A DNA stretch of 64,000 bases, taken from the NCBI GenBank assembly GCA_028023455.1, contig JAQFVV010012434.1, positions 6,540,264-6,604,263 on the forward strand. The letters run 5' to 3'. The notes under the pieces are model-generated. The model was not told the DNA's origin, did not search any database, and saw only the letters and a list, made by a program, of their open reading frames with translations. Made by a program: the position numbers and the translations under genes. Positions within the stretch are counted from its first letter, which is position 1. The number at the start of each line of letters is the position of its first letter. This DNA is from Epiperipatus broadwayi. Taxonomy: Eukaryota > Onychophora > Udeonychophora > Euonychophora > Peripatidae. This document shows, piece after piece, positions 11,761 through 24,180 of this stretch.

Positions 11761-13355
11761 CAGCAACTGGGAATAAAAATTGCTTGGGTCAAAAGTATTG
11801 ACATTGAAAAAAACATCAGACAGTGTTTTCCTAAACTTTTTGATGGAGAACCAGGAATGATAAAAACAAAACCAGTTTCATTAGAATTATCGTCCGAAGC
11901 AGTGCCTATAATTTGTAGACCGCAAAAGATTCCATATGCACAGAAAGAAAAAATAGTGGAGGAAATAAAGCAATTGGTTAAAGATGGTGTGCTTGAAGCA
12001 AAAGAAGAAGCTGAGTGGGCTACCCCACTGGTTGTAATAACCAAGCCAATGGGACAAATACATTTGTGCGGCAATTACCATGTATCAGTCAATAAAGCAT
12101 TAAACAAACACACATACCCCGTTCCTAACTCAAGAGAAATCATAGCGTCACTCCAAAAGTCTAAATATTTTTCAAAATTAGACATCAACTCGGCCTTCCA
12201 CCAAATCCCGGTGACCAACAAAGCTGCGAACATTCTAACACTTACTACACACATAGGTTTATTTAGATCCAAATGTCTACCATTTGGAAATGCTTCAGCA
12301 CCAAGTATATTCCAAGCAAAAGTGGAGACTTTTTCTAAACAGACTCGAAGACTTCATCCCCTACTTTGACCATATATTGGTCACTGCTAATTCAGAAAAT
12401 GAATTGAGCACTCGTATCTCAAAAGTTTGCCAAAGACTGGAGGAATTTGGAGCAAAATTAAATGCAAAAAAATGTATTTGGAAGGCTATTGAAATAAAAT
12501 TCCTGAGTCATATAGTGTCAAACTCAGGAATAAGCCCCTCCCCTGAAAAAGTAAAAGCAGTATCTGACGCCAGAAGACCGAATAATGTAAAACAACTACA
12601 GGCCTTTTTGGGCCTGGTGAACTATTTTGAAAACTTGCTGAATGGCAAAGCACACATAGTGATGCCGCTGTACAATTTATTAAAAAAAATCAGAAAATGG
12701 AATTGGGAAGCAGTGCAAGAGCAAACATTTCTCCACACCAAAGCCCTTCTCACATCAAATAAACTACTGGTCCATTATGACAGCGAGCGTGAGGTAACCG
12801 TGACAACTGATGCATCAGAAAATGGAGTGGGGTGCAGTGATATGCCATCCATCCCACTCCGGAGAATGTCCTATAGCATACACGTTGCGCACCTTGTCCA
12901 AGGTGGAAAAGAACTACAGCCAGCTAGACAAGGAAGCCCTCGCCATAGTGTTCGGAATTCGTAAATTCCACCAATATATATATGGACGTCCTTTCCAATT
13001 AATAACTGACCATAAGCCACTCTTGGGAATTCTAGGCACAAAACAGATGCCTGAACATTTAAGCCCTTGTATGTTGAGATGGCTTAACATACCCACAGGT
13101 TACAATTATAAACTCGAATACAAAAAAAGCACGAAAATCGGTCATGCCGATGCGTCATCGCGAATGCCAGATCAGCTCGAGAAAGAAGTAAACGATGTAC
13201 AAATTAACTATATCGACGCACTAAACAGCCAGACACTTAACAGCGCAAAGGTAGTCGCATGGACCAGAGAAGATGCTGGCTACAGATGGATCATGGAAAA
13301 AATCAGCAAAGGTTGGCCAAAACAAAGACCATCTTTCTTGCACATAGAGCTATGA
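11704..13355 (+). pseudogene. gypsy reverse transcriptase and RNase H, frameshifted
   Basis: RT blocks appear in order: the KMGQIHLCGNY region, the palm motif FSKLDINSAFHQI (about 12170-12210), and the LPFGNASAPSIFQ block (about 12277-12315). The frame then changes, and the catalytic box reads Y-F-D-H at 12362-12373 instead of Y-x-D-D. The thumb and connection follow (FLSHIVS, QAFLGLVNYF). RNase H shows TTDASENGVG near 12805-12835, then a further shift before LDKEALAIVFGIRKFHQY and TDHKPLLGI (about 12925-13030). The H for D change would abolish polymerase activity. Confidence 0.88.
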
Positions 13356-13439
13356 AAAGCTCAAGAACAACTGTCCATTTGCAAAGACTGTATACTCAGA
13401 GGTGACCAAGTACTAATCCCTATAAGCACCAGGTCACAA

Positions 13440-14201
13440 ATGCTTAATTTATTGCATGAAGGTCATCTGGGCATTGTAAGGGCGAAAGTGTTAGCCTGTA
13501 GTTATGTCTGGTGGCTGAAAATTAACAGTGACATAGAACAAAGCATAAAAAACTGCACAAACTGCCAGTCATGTGCAAATGCACCCTCAGCCAAATTCGA
13601 GTCCTGGCAAGAAGCAGACAAGCAATGGCAGAGAATTCATATAGATCACTGTGGTCCTATTCAAGGACAATTATTTCTAGTAGCAGTGGATGCCTATTCA
13701 GGATGGGCTGAATATAAAATAGTTAAAAACACAGGTTCGGATGAAACATCGACAAACTGTTGGAAATGTTCGCATACCATGGTCTCCCAGAAACCCTAGT
13801 ATCTGACAACGGCACAGGTTTTACATCAGAAAAGTTCACTTACTCGATGCACGAATGGGGAATTAACCACATATTTACTCCATCTTACCACCCCCAATCA
13901 AATGGATTGGCTGAAAAAACTACAGAATTTAAAATCCGCAATCAATAAAATGGGAAAACAAAGTCTGCATGAAGCGGTCTTTAACATGCTTCTTTATCAA
14001 CACTCTACGCCTACAGCAAAGTTGGGTAAATCACCCGCAGAGAAATATCTAGGTCATAGACTGCAAACAAAGCTTGACAAAATTATACCAATGAAGGACA
14101 CCGAAGTACCTTCAGGCAGAAACTATAAATTCTCACCACAAGGCAGCATATGGGTTAGAAATAATCAGGATAGATTCTGGATTAAAGTGGAAATTGTGTG
14201 A
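13440..14201 (+). pseudogene. gypsy integrase, frameshifted
   Basis: The N-terminal HHCC zinc-binding region (HEGHLG...CTNCQSC, about 13457-13575) is followed by the DDE core: first Asp in RIHIDHCGP (about 13632-13660), second in VSDNGTGFT (about 13800-13826), third acidic residue in [10 protein letters not shown] (about 13889-13918). Two frame changes, near 13750 and near 13930, split the protein. The C-terminal part ends near 14201. Integrase inserts the cDNA into the host genome; this copy is not translatable as one protein. Confidence 0.87.
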
Positions 14202-14440
14202 CATTTAAGTAAGCAAGTGGTTGCTGTACGAATGAAGAACCGAAGAGAGTTATGCAAACACATAAATCAATTGCGTAAAGATGAAAGCATACAACAAACC
14301 CCACAGCCATTTCCGAGAATGCGGAATTGGATATCCCCCAACATTCTAAGAGGGAAAGTAAAATTCCCTCCCACCTCAGTGATTACGTGCTAAGTTCAGA
14401 GAAAAAAAAAATCAACAAACTAAAATGCTATCTCTGAACA

Positions 14441-14451
14441 TGGGGGAGGTA
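14441..14451 (+). promoter_or_regulatory. Polypurine tract of gypsy element
   Basis: tgggggaggta lies immediately before the 3' LTR. A purine run here primes plus-strand DNA synthesis in LTR retrotransposons. Confidence 0.65.
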
Positions 14452-15149
14452 TGCTAAATGTGTGTGTATATACATGTATATACAAAATACGTTTAACTAG
14501 TAATAAAAATAAATGTAAAACTAACGGATTGCTAATATTGTATTGTAAATAATTAAATGATATATTAACACTAAACTAAAAAGTAATTTATCAAGAAGGA
14601 TTAGATAATGTTGACAAAGCCATTGCTTAAAATAGACAATGCTAAAGATGTGGCATTATCTAATCAGGGATCGTATAGGAACTAAAAAGATGACCACCAC
14701 GTAAACAGCGGATGGCAATGAAGGGAGCTACTCCAAAATCAAGGCATGACAAGTAATGGATCTAATATTGAACTGAGAGAGGACACTTGCTAAGTGAAGC
14801 TCTTGAAAGGTAGATGTGCCATTTCCTCGGGTGCTCCAGTCAGCTCCTTCACTTAGCCTTGCAGAGAGGTTTACCTCTGGACGTGCCAAAGTAAACCTAG
14901 GGAACTATAACAGGTCGTATCGATCTCTTTATTATTTTGCTACGCTTTCGGGCCCCTTATTTATATATAATAAGTGTGTATATATTAGTCATACTTTGTA
15001 TATATTAATAGTGATTAACTTATATATAATCCTGTAAATAAATCTTCATTATTTAAACCTACTTGCCGGGCTGCCTCATTAATTATTATATATATTGTGT
15101 TATTGATATTTGCAATCCAGCGAGCAATAGAGTGCAGCTGGACACTGAA
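14452..15149 (+). repeat. 3' LTR of gypsy element
   Basis: Starts TGCTAAATGTGTGT like the 5' LTR. It differs by scattered substitutions, a duplicated attgt near 14540 and an extra stretch near 15030-15055. It ends close to ggacactgaa before the candidate target duplication ttttc. Confidence 0.85.
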
Positions 15150-15154
15150 TTTTC

Positions 15155-16442
15155 AATCTTCTTTTTTGAAGAAGAAACGTCTTATTTTATCTTCCATTTT
15201 CTAAAAACCAACTGTTACACCACATTTTATATATTTTTGTTATATCGTGTCAATTTGAGTTCACATATTTATTTCATTATTGACAACATTTGAATATATG
15301 CTAGTTTTATGTAATGGATTAACAAGTAACTAAAAATTTAATTATTTCTTTATTTCGATTTTTATTAATTATTTACTTGCATTTTGAAGTTTGATTATTT
15401 ATTAAGTCAGTATTATCAATAATATAATTTTAAATGACAATTTTACACAAAATTATTAACATATAATTAATAATGTGCTTACGACTATTGTTGGTATGTT
15501 TAATCTTTAAGATGGGTGCGTGTGTGGTGTTTTGGTGGCAAATGTAAGTGTATTCTTACAATATGTACACTGTAAATATATGCATAAATCCAATATTTCA
15601 TGTTAAATTAAAATTTATAAAATAAAAGAATTCGTTGACATTACTTCTTTAATGAGTCATCCATTCGTTTTTTATCATAACTTGCTAAAACTTTACAACG
15701 AATCATCAACCAATATAATTTGTATTATAAAAATCATTATGATACAATAGATTAATACTATTTTCTATACTCTATGATCACTTATATAAAATTAAAAAAA
15801 ATATTTCTACGTTTATAAATAACTTAATAATGAAACATAATTCTGGTTTTTTTTTAAAATCATGTATTACCGTTTTGATTTCATTAAGGTATCTTTAATA
15901 TTGTTAAATTCATCAGTTTTTTCTTTTTCAGTTCTTTTATTAACAAGGAGACTATGATTTACAAAACACTATTTTTTTTTATTACTATAATAATCTGAAT
16001 TTTGTTTTGGTCAATTTTTGATTTTGTCACAAATTATTCATGCCTGAACGTAGTCTTGGATTGCATTGTGCTATCTAAAAAAATGTTTTGTTCAGAGATA
16101 GTTTCATGGTTACTCCCATCAATGGAATGATTAATTACACATAGTTTAATGATTAATAAAATATAGTTTTGCAATAAGCTCTCACTGTCTAATGGTTTAG
16201 ATGATATGAAATAATATATACACTTTTTTCGATCTGGATAAAATTTTTATGAATAGACTAAATAAGAATATAAATCAATAGATTAGTGGCTCATCACTAG
16301 TTATTATAATTAAGATAATTTTAGTTATATTAAATCATGCTTTGGAATGTGGAGATTATCACTATGTGTGAGTTACAACAAATCTGTGGTATATGTAATA
16401 TCTATACTTTTGTTTAAATGTAGCATCTTTATGAATAGTGAG
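15155..16442. other. Non-coding AT-rich stretch
   Basis: No supported gene. AT-rich with T-runs. The ORF 15063-15293 crosses the LTR edge and is chance. Confidence 0.5.
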
Positions 16443-16661
16443 ATTTTAATCATCATCATCAACCATTATTAATCCACTGCAGGATGAAGGTCTCTCCAAG
16501 TTTAATCCATCTTATCCGATCTTTAGCTTCTCTTCTCCACAACACCCCTGCACATTTTCTTATTTCATCCATCCATCTCGCATGTGGTCTCTTTCTGGGT
16601 CTTTCACAATCTCTTGGAATCCAGTTTAAAATTTCAATTGTCCATCTATTGAAATTTTAAT
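16443..16661 (-). mobile_element. RTE LINE 3' stub with target duplication
   Basis: About 200 bases from the extreme 3' end of the same RTE family as copies A-C, inserted on the minus strand. It begins with the CATCATCATC tail and continues aaccattattaatccactgcagg. The flanks are attttaat at 16443-16450 and again at 16654-16661, an 8-bp direct duplication. It is a classic 5'-truncated, dead-on-arrival insertion. Confidence 0.82.
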
Positions 16662-19317
16662 ACTTTGTACTTAATTTGTAAATGACTATTGTTAATATTT
16701 AATAATTTTATATCATGACACTAATATAAGAGGATTCATAAACCATAAGTGCTTGTTGCTAATCATATATAAATTACATCATCCCCAATCAATGCTACAC
16801 AATCAATATAATATTAGCAATTAATTATCAAAGCTATACTCAGATAAGGGTTTTCATTTATTATCTGAATATTGTTTTGTTAATAGATTGCTGATATTCT
16901 ATTGGTTAATATTAAACATTGACTAGGTAATATGAAAATGTTTCATGTATATAAAATTCATAACATTTATTATAAAACTTGTTTAATAAATTATATATAT
17001 ACTACAAAATCATATATCCAATATTATATCTATATTTTATAATCTCTCAAAGAAAATAATATCCTAAAAAATAAATCTATTTACACAAATACCATACTCT
17101 ATTAATTCAGGTGTGACTAATTAAATGATAGATATCATAGGCAAAAATGGAGTTGAGATAGAAAGAATTATTTTATATACGACTAAAATAGAAACTTGGA
17201 GGCATTAGCAAAATTTTTATTAATTACACACAAATAGGGAAATTTAGCTTATTGAGTCAGATACACACTGACCTGATATAGGATATATAACATCATTGAT
17301 CTTTCTTTCGATTATCATTCATGACAGGCCTAGAAGTCTATTGTATGATGGAGAATATAAAATGCATTGCAGTATGCTTTGCTGTTTTAATAAATATTCA
17401 CTAGCAGTTCTTTCATTCAAATGTAATTGTTTCTAGTAATGTAACAGCATTAAATTGTTAAAATATTTTCCTTGCATTAAAATGCAATAGCAGCTAATGA
17501 AAGCATATGAAAGATTGAAATATAGTTATTTATTTGCATTTTTTTCAGAGGATGGCTGTCATGAAGAGAACAAACTTGGGTTTGTCTATTGTCTTTAAAG
17601 ATTCTAACATTAGTAAGATCCATGCTGAGAGGAATAATTTTCTTCAAAATGAATTTGGAGAATTTACACAAAATGGAACTAAAAAAAAAAAATGAACTGA
17701 AAATTGAAATGAAAGAATTGAATAATGGAATTGAAAAACGAAATGAAACTGAATAAAAGTGAAAATAAAATTTAATGAAGTGAACAAAAAAAAAAAGAAT
17801 GCACATAAAACTATTCACACACTTTATAGTTTTAAGATTTTCATTTCTAATAGCTAATTGGTTGATAAAAATTGTCTGTAATCTTGTGCCTAACAAGGAC
17901 AATATTTTTTACAATTCATCATTTTTAATCCAAACTATTTGAATTTAACTTTTAATTAAAATAAAAAATCATTTAAATCAACTTATTAAAAACAAGATAA
18001 ATTTATTTTAGAGACTTTAATGTGTCATATATTAAGATATACATTCAAACACACATTGCAACCATACACGTGCTTGTTATTAATAGAAAATTAATGAAAG
18101 ATTGCTTTGAATAAAATTAAAGTTTTTCTATACTATTATAGTTTAGTAAAACTATTGTAAACTATAATTTATAAAATAGTATTACTTAACTGATAAATGA
18201 GGTTTCTAGTCCAAAACTGATTATAAAGTAACAAAAAAATGTTATAACTGCTAGACAATTCATTAATCCTCTGTCTAACTTATTTCTTAAAGCTTACTGG
18301 ACTATCATGGAAATAAATTAATATTCTATATTATCATTATATGAAATATATTTGTCAAGCATGGAGTTCAAATTTGCATGTCAATATATATCCAAAAACA
18401 ATAAGATAAAGTTTTTTAAATGTAAAAGTAAAAGACTTTGTTTAAAATTTATTGAATATTGTAAAAAGAAAAAGATATAGCACTTTTATATTTGTGTTTA
18501 ATTGTAATAATTTTAATTTTTTGGCTAAATGTATATGTTTGTGTGCATAAATATATATTTCCAAGAGATTATTTTTTTTGAGAAAGACTATAAAATATAA
18601 TGAGTGTTAGAAGTATGTTTTTGTGATCAGTGCATAGTACAATTTATTAAATAAATTTTATAAGCTATCTGCAATTGAATTATATGCTTGGTTATTAGTA
18701 TTATATCTTCTTTCACTTTGCAGGGTGCGAAATGGACAGAAAACCTAAGCTTATGCAAAATCATATTCTGTCATGTTTTAAATCAATCTAACATGATTCA
18801 GTCATTTTGCACAAGGGATACTTAAATTTTTAAAATCAATATATATTATTAAACTGATTCAATATACATTTCCTAATATTTACTGTTAGATTTTGAAAAC
18901 TAGACCCCATCATGTGATCATTATGTTAAATGTATGCTTGGTACCCCTGATAAGATTGTAAAGGATCATGAAATTGATCTTCTATATATATCTTACTGCC
19001 TTTGTATTATTTTGGCCATTTCTTTAATTTGCTATATCTGATTTTTTGCACATAGAAATTTGTTAATTCAAACTTGATTGAAATATATTACAATCAGATT
19101 TTTGTGTTCAAAATCATAAATAATAAAATATTTAAAAAGTATAAAAACATCAAAATTAATTTATTTTAAGTATATGTAAATAATTTAGAAATAACATTAT
19201 ATAATTTTATTTTATAAATTTGATGATGATTGTTAGAAATTGAAATTCAGATATTCTAACAAAAACACTGAAAAGTTTGCAGAAAAAGCATGATTTAAAA
19301 CTTTATTTAAAGTAATG
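16662..19317. other. Long non-coding stretch
   Basis: No supported gene. The 141-residue minus-strand ORF at 17477-17902 is hydrophobic low-complexity (Phe/Ile/Ser) from AT-rich DNA and has no recognisable domain. No repeat relationship noticed. Confidence 0.45.
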
Positions 19318-19700
19318 AAAGGTTACTGAATATTTTTCACTTATAAGATGAATCCAAACCAATGGGTTTCTTAGTTTTTTTGTAGTGTGAATACATGTAC
19401 ATCAACAAATATACAACTACATCTATATTCCAAAAATATTATGCTATCAACTTAAACATGGAAATACTGGTGCTTGATATTTTTAATTTGTCTGTTGAGT
19501 AAAATGCATGTATTGTAGGAGAGACGATGGTCTGAAATTTCTGCCCTGAATAGATGATTGTGATGTGGGGGCTGCATTGATAAAAAAATATTTGCAGGTT
19601 GATTTTTATTACAAACTGTTAAAAATAGATAGAAACAATTCCTACCTTGTGCAAGAATGATGTAATGATAAAATATGTTGCTAAGGTGGCTCAAAATTCA
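19318..19700. repeat. Dispersed repeat, unknown family (locus 1)
   Basis: Two blocks match the locus at 39395-39970. Block 1 (about 19318-19420, with agatgaatcca) matches 39865-39970 in the same orientation. Block 2 (about 19490-19690) matches about 39415-39640 in the opposite orientation; shared words on the complementary strand are cccacatcaca, gcagaaatt and cacaag. No coding potential or terminal repeats were seen. The family is not recognised. Confidence 0.5.
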
Positions 19701-20213
19701 AATGTTTGTTATTCCTCTTCTTCCATAGTAGTTCAAAGTGGATTTTAAAAAACAATGTATTCTATGTGACATTGGTATAATGGAAAAATATGAAACTGTC
19801 AATAATCAAGATTTAGATATAAAAAAAAAAATTCTCTCAGATCTTTTAACTCGTAAGCAATAGATAAATGTTGGACTGTAAAGAAGTAAAAAAAAAATTG
19901 AAAATATTTAAATGGTATATTATTATATACTATTTAAATAAATTTATTATGCAAGTCTTAAATGACAAGACCCACATGCCCTTTAATATGTTTGTTCCCA
20001 GGGAACATGTATCATCTGGTTAATGAACTGAAAGTGAATAATTGCAAACAAATATTTAAAGAAAAAAAATTTTTTAAGTCATAAAAGTATACAAGTATTA
20101 TGATCAAAATAAATCAGTCATATAAATATGTATGTTAACTTATGGGATATGTTAAACAAAAAAAAATATTATGCCTAAATAAGTTGACTGAAAATAGTAA
20201 ATTCATGTATTAC

Positions 20214-21904
20214 CTTTATTTTCTCTATTAAGCATATACTCTCCATCTCCAGAAGCTTTGGACAATGTTTCGTAGTTGTATGCTCTTAACTGAGTATTAA
20301 CACTTCTTTGCTTTCTACGTCTATTAAGATCATCTGTTTTCTCATAACAATTTCCCATTATCTGTGAAACTGAATCATGATACAATTCTTCTTCAGATAT
20401 ATTGGATGAAAAATTCTTTGTATGTAATGATTCATGAGGTCGAAATTCATTCCGCTGTCTTGGAAGGAATTTTGCATTTTCTTCTATAAAATGTTTTTGT
20501 GGAGAACTTTTGATGGTGGTGATTTTATCAACATGTGTAAAATGTGGATCAGGTTTTTTCATGTAGGCATTTTCTTTAAATCTGACTTTTATATTGTCAT
20601 CCATTTTGTATTGTTGTGTAATAGTGTGCTCTGGCATATCTTGCAAAAGTTCTCGATTAATATATTCTTTTGCAAAATTTTTGCAAAGATTATTTTCACA
20701 ATCCTGATTTTTTATGTTATTCAAAAGTATATGGTCAATGTCATTGGTTTGAAATAAATCTAAAACTTCTGCAGATTTTGAATGAAACATTTCTTTACAC
20801 AACAAATTATTTTTTTTAAAAAACAATTGCATACAGGTTTCACATTTTTCTGGAAACTGATTAGAAAAATCTTGTTTAGAAACTTGTTTTTGATTTAATT
20901 GTTTGTGTTTTTCTTGTTTATTGATTTCTTTATCCACTTTGTGTGATTGTTCATCAGTTTTTACTGAGGAAGATTGTGGTTTAGATTTTTTATTAATTTT
21001 CTTGGAATTATTATTTTTAGTCGATCTTTCCACAGAAATTTTTTGTCTTTCAATCTGTCTAACAGTTTCAATCATTTCAATGCATTTTTCAACTTGATTT
21101 TCAGAAAAATAAACTCCCTTTATTATTTCAAATTTATTCCTTTGTTTCTGTTTTCTGGGTAAAATTTCTTTATAAGGTATATGACTTTTTTCTTTTCTAT
21201 TTTTTACTTTAAAGTTTTTACTTGAGAAGTCTTGTCTTTTTAAATAATTACTTTTATCAGGAAATGTTGTTACAGAATTGTTTTCATGATATATTTTATG
21301 TTTATTTTTTTGTACATTATTTTTATAAAGTTGCTCTTGAATTATATGATCCAAATATAATTTATTATAATCTTTATCATATTCTTTGTAATAATGACAT
21401 TTTTGATCAATCAAAACATTATTTTCATTATCATCATTTTTAGACTGATTTTGGCAAGTATCAATAGAAGCAACCTTAAGATTTAAATTAGATTTAGTCA
21501 TGCCATTTAGTACTTTAGCATTTAAATCTGGTTCTTCTTTAATTTCCGTTAAAATATTAATAGACAAATCATCTTTTGAATTGCAAGTACTATTTTTACC
21601 TGGATCTTCAACAAAATTCTTATCATTATTTGAAGCTGCACATAAAGGATCTTTGGGGTTCAAATCAGTATAATCTACTAATGGTAAAAAGTAACAGTTT
21701 TGTTGAAAAGAATTTGATTTAACCTGAACATCAGCTTCTTGAAGACAGCATCGACTTTTTATTCTTTTTACAGAGAGATTTCTTTTAACTATATTTTTGT
21801 CTGTTACATCATCTGATTTATCACTTGATACAGAATATTCTTTTTGATAGTAACTGGAAAAGAACATACGTTTATCTGCTTCCTGGGAAATAAGTGGTGT
21901 GTAT
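20214..21904 (-). CDS. Internal exon of an unidentified host protein-coding gene
   Basis: A 572-codon open frame in very AT-rich DNA, far too long to be chance. The minus strand shows an acceptor tttatatttatag just before 21904 and a donor AAAG|GTAATA after 20214, giving a 1,691-bp exon (phase 2 in, phase 1 out, 563 whole codons). The methionine at 21921 is probably intronic, as are the last residues before the TGA. The protein is hydrophilic and rich in Lys, Asn, Ser, Glu and Gln, with basic runs (KKINKKSK, LPRKQKQRNK) and a short Cys-x-x-Cys segment (EKCETCMQLFF). No signal peptide, membrane segment or catalytic domain is visible. It may be a disordered nuclear, cytoskeletal or centrosomal protein, but that is a guess. 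Other exons were not found. Confidence 0.8.
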
Positions 21905-22186
21905 CTATAAATATAAAACATATATTGACTATTTGTAATTTAACATGAACTGAACAGCAGTAATTAATAATACTGAAAAGTAAATACCTTTGTTAAAACA
22001 AAAATGATTCAATTTTTCAAACTTCATCTGCATTAGTAAGCAGTTAGATAAATAGAAAATGGGATATATCTGCAATTTTCTTAACTTATTCTAATTGTAG
22101 GGTTTACTTTATATTTCTACAATTAGTGAATTAATATACTGTGCAGACTTACACACATCTGTACATATATAATGTAATATATAAGG

Positions 22187-22493
22187 GTTTTGAATTCAGA
22201 CTTTCACATGACCCTCAACTCTCCATGCCATCTCATATTGCTGACCCACCTGATCATACATATGTTGAAAAGATAAATAATCATTAATATATGTATTTCA
22301 TGCTAAACCAACAATTATCAGTTGATTCAGATTCCTATCTCCATACATATATACAATCAGTGCTCAGCTTTATATTAAGATGGCCAATCTTTAAACTTTA
22401 ATGGACATGCTTCAAACTACTCCAACTCACAACTCTTCAACCATCCAAGATGGCATGGAGAGTCGAGGGTCATGTGATAGTTTGAGTTCAAAT
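22187..22493. repeat. Foldback element built from the SINE-like family
   Basis: Arms 22187-22233 and 22448-22493 are inverted copies of each other over about 46 bases with only a few mismatches, sharing the core ccctcaactctccatgcc on the left and its complement on the right. The roughly 210-base centre matches the body of the SINE-like unit at 2220-2400 (ctttaaactttaa.ggaca and neighbours). The arms resemble the SINE promoter head, so this looks like a unit that gained an inverted second head. Confidence 0.75.
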
Positions 22494-24180
22494 TAGTGAA
22501 TGTAAAATGTACCTGCAATGTATGAAAACAGTTTCATAAAATTTGAATCCATATAGATTTGAAGGGATCTGATTTTTATAAATTTTATTAATTTGATTAA
22601 AAGTTGTGACAAAGGTAGTGCAATTGAAATACTAAAAGAAATAACATTTACTCCAGATACAGGATTTATAATTATGTCCATTAAGAAGTGATCAATGAGT
22701 ATCAGTTACCAGCTATGATTTAAAAGACCTGTGAAAATATTTGTTTTTTATCATTACTATTAATCAAATGGCATTTATTTGAAGATATCTGGTGCAGTGA
22801 CATATCAGATAATCATATTCAGTTTATTTTTGTATGTGTGTAAATATTTATACTACTATTTTAATAAACATCAATTTTTTTTCCGTAACTACTTTAATAA
22901 AATGTTTAAAATTTTTGTTGTATTTTGAGAACTTTATATATTGTTTTCTTTTTACAGCGTATTCATTTTTTTTTACATTACATTTCTTTATCTTCAATGT
23001 TTGCTATAATAGCTGTTTACCTGTAGGTGTATATTGAATTATTTTCATTATCTAGATGCATTGTTAAGTAATTTTTAAAAAATTTCAACTTGATTATACC
23101 TTTCCAAATACATTTAACTGTTAGTAATAACACACAGGTTAGCATCACTTTTTGTTTCTTTGTTTTCTGATGGGCAAATAGTTTCAACCATATATATATT
23201 TCTTCACATTCATATGGAAATTCATAATATTGTATACCAATCTGTGTGATATTACTAATAATTAGATGTATTTGGAAAAATATAAATATAATTTATATAT
23301 ATAATATTTAAGGTTAACTTTTTGAATTTGTTGCAAATTGTTTTGTGCACAATTATAATCATTTAAAATCAAAAAAAAATTAAAATGTATTTGTAATTGA
23401 TATTTAACATATTATCAAATGTAATATAATCAAATATTTATAGATCTTGTATGAAAGCTATTGGTTAGCTAAAATAATTAGGAAATAAAATGGATTCTTT
23501 TAAAAAATGGAAATAAGAAAAATAACACATTAAATTGATCATTAAAAAGATAATGGAGACATAATTTCAAATAAAGTTTGAATTTTTCTAAAAACATTTA
23601 ATAATTCAGCTAAATGATGGAATTATTTCAACAACTGTTTATTTTGAAATTTAGAAAATTTATCAGAATCATCATATCCTTAATGTTAATCAGATTTAAT
23701 ACTAGGAAAAGTTGTATACCTCAATAATTAAAGTTGTAAATAAATGCAAATAAAAGGGGCACTAAATTTGTGCACTGTAAAGGTATCATACCTTCTCATA
23801 TAAAGGAACAAATAGGCTTTCCAATTCCTGGATGTGGATTTGGTCAGTTTTCCATTTTTGTTTCATCTAAGAATAATCGAATATTTTCTGATTAATGATG
23901 GACAGTCAGCTGGATTGGCTATGAGAGAAACTCTAAGCTTATATTGAAATCTGGAAAAAACTTTTACATTTTATCCAGCTACACTTAGAAATTATGTAAT
24001 AGTCATGGGAGATGGACATAATACCACTGTATCATTAGGCTCTTTCTAATAAAGCTGTATAATTGTTAAAACTATGCAATTAGCAATAGGTGGTAAAGGA
24101 AAATACATTTTCATCATGACTCATATTTGAATAATAAAAACTCAATAAATAAGTGATAAAAAACATTTTAAAAAACTATC
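22494..24180. other. Non-coding stretch
   Basis: No supported gene. 23740-24060 is slightly less AT-rich and was scanned for decayed coding sequence without a recognisable domain. It could hold small upstream exons of the gene at 20214-21904, but none can be supported. Confidence 0.4.

Larger units (their letters stand above)
9790..15154 (+). mobile_element. Ty3/gypsy-type LTR retrotransposon, complete in structure, disabled
   Basis: About 5.36 kb between two similar LTRs, with gag, protease, RT, RNase H and integrase blocks in the order typical of Ty3/gypsy elements. A candidate 5-bp target duplication ttttc flanks it (9790-9794 and 15150-15154). A primer-binding site follows the 5' LTR and a purine tract precedes the 3' LTR. 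Every ORF is interrupted and the RT catalytic site is altered, so the copy cannot move by itself. The LTRs have visible substitutions and indels, consistent with a moderately old insertion. No envelope gene was seen. Confidence 0.92.

Noticed and set aside
17477-17902. 141-residue minus-strand ORF as a gene
   Set aside because: Phe/Ile/Ser-rich low-complexity sequence with no domain, no splice or promoter support; expected by chance in A-rich DNA.
20434-21443. Plus-strand ORFs overlapping the host exon
   Set aside because: Antisense to the 563-codon exon, Phe/Leu-rich, with no independent support.
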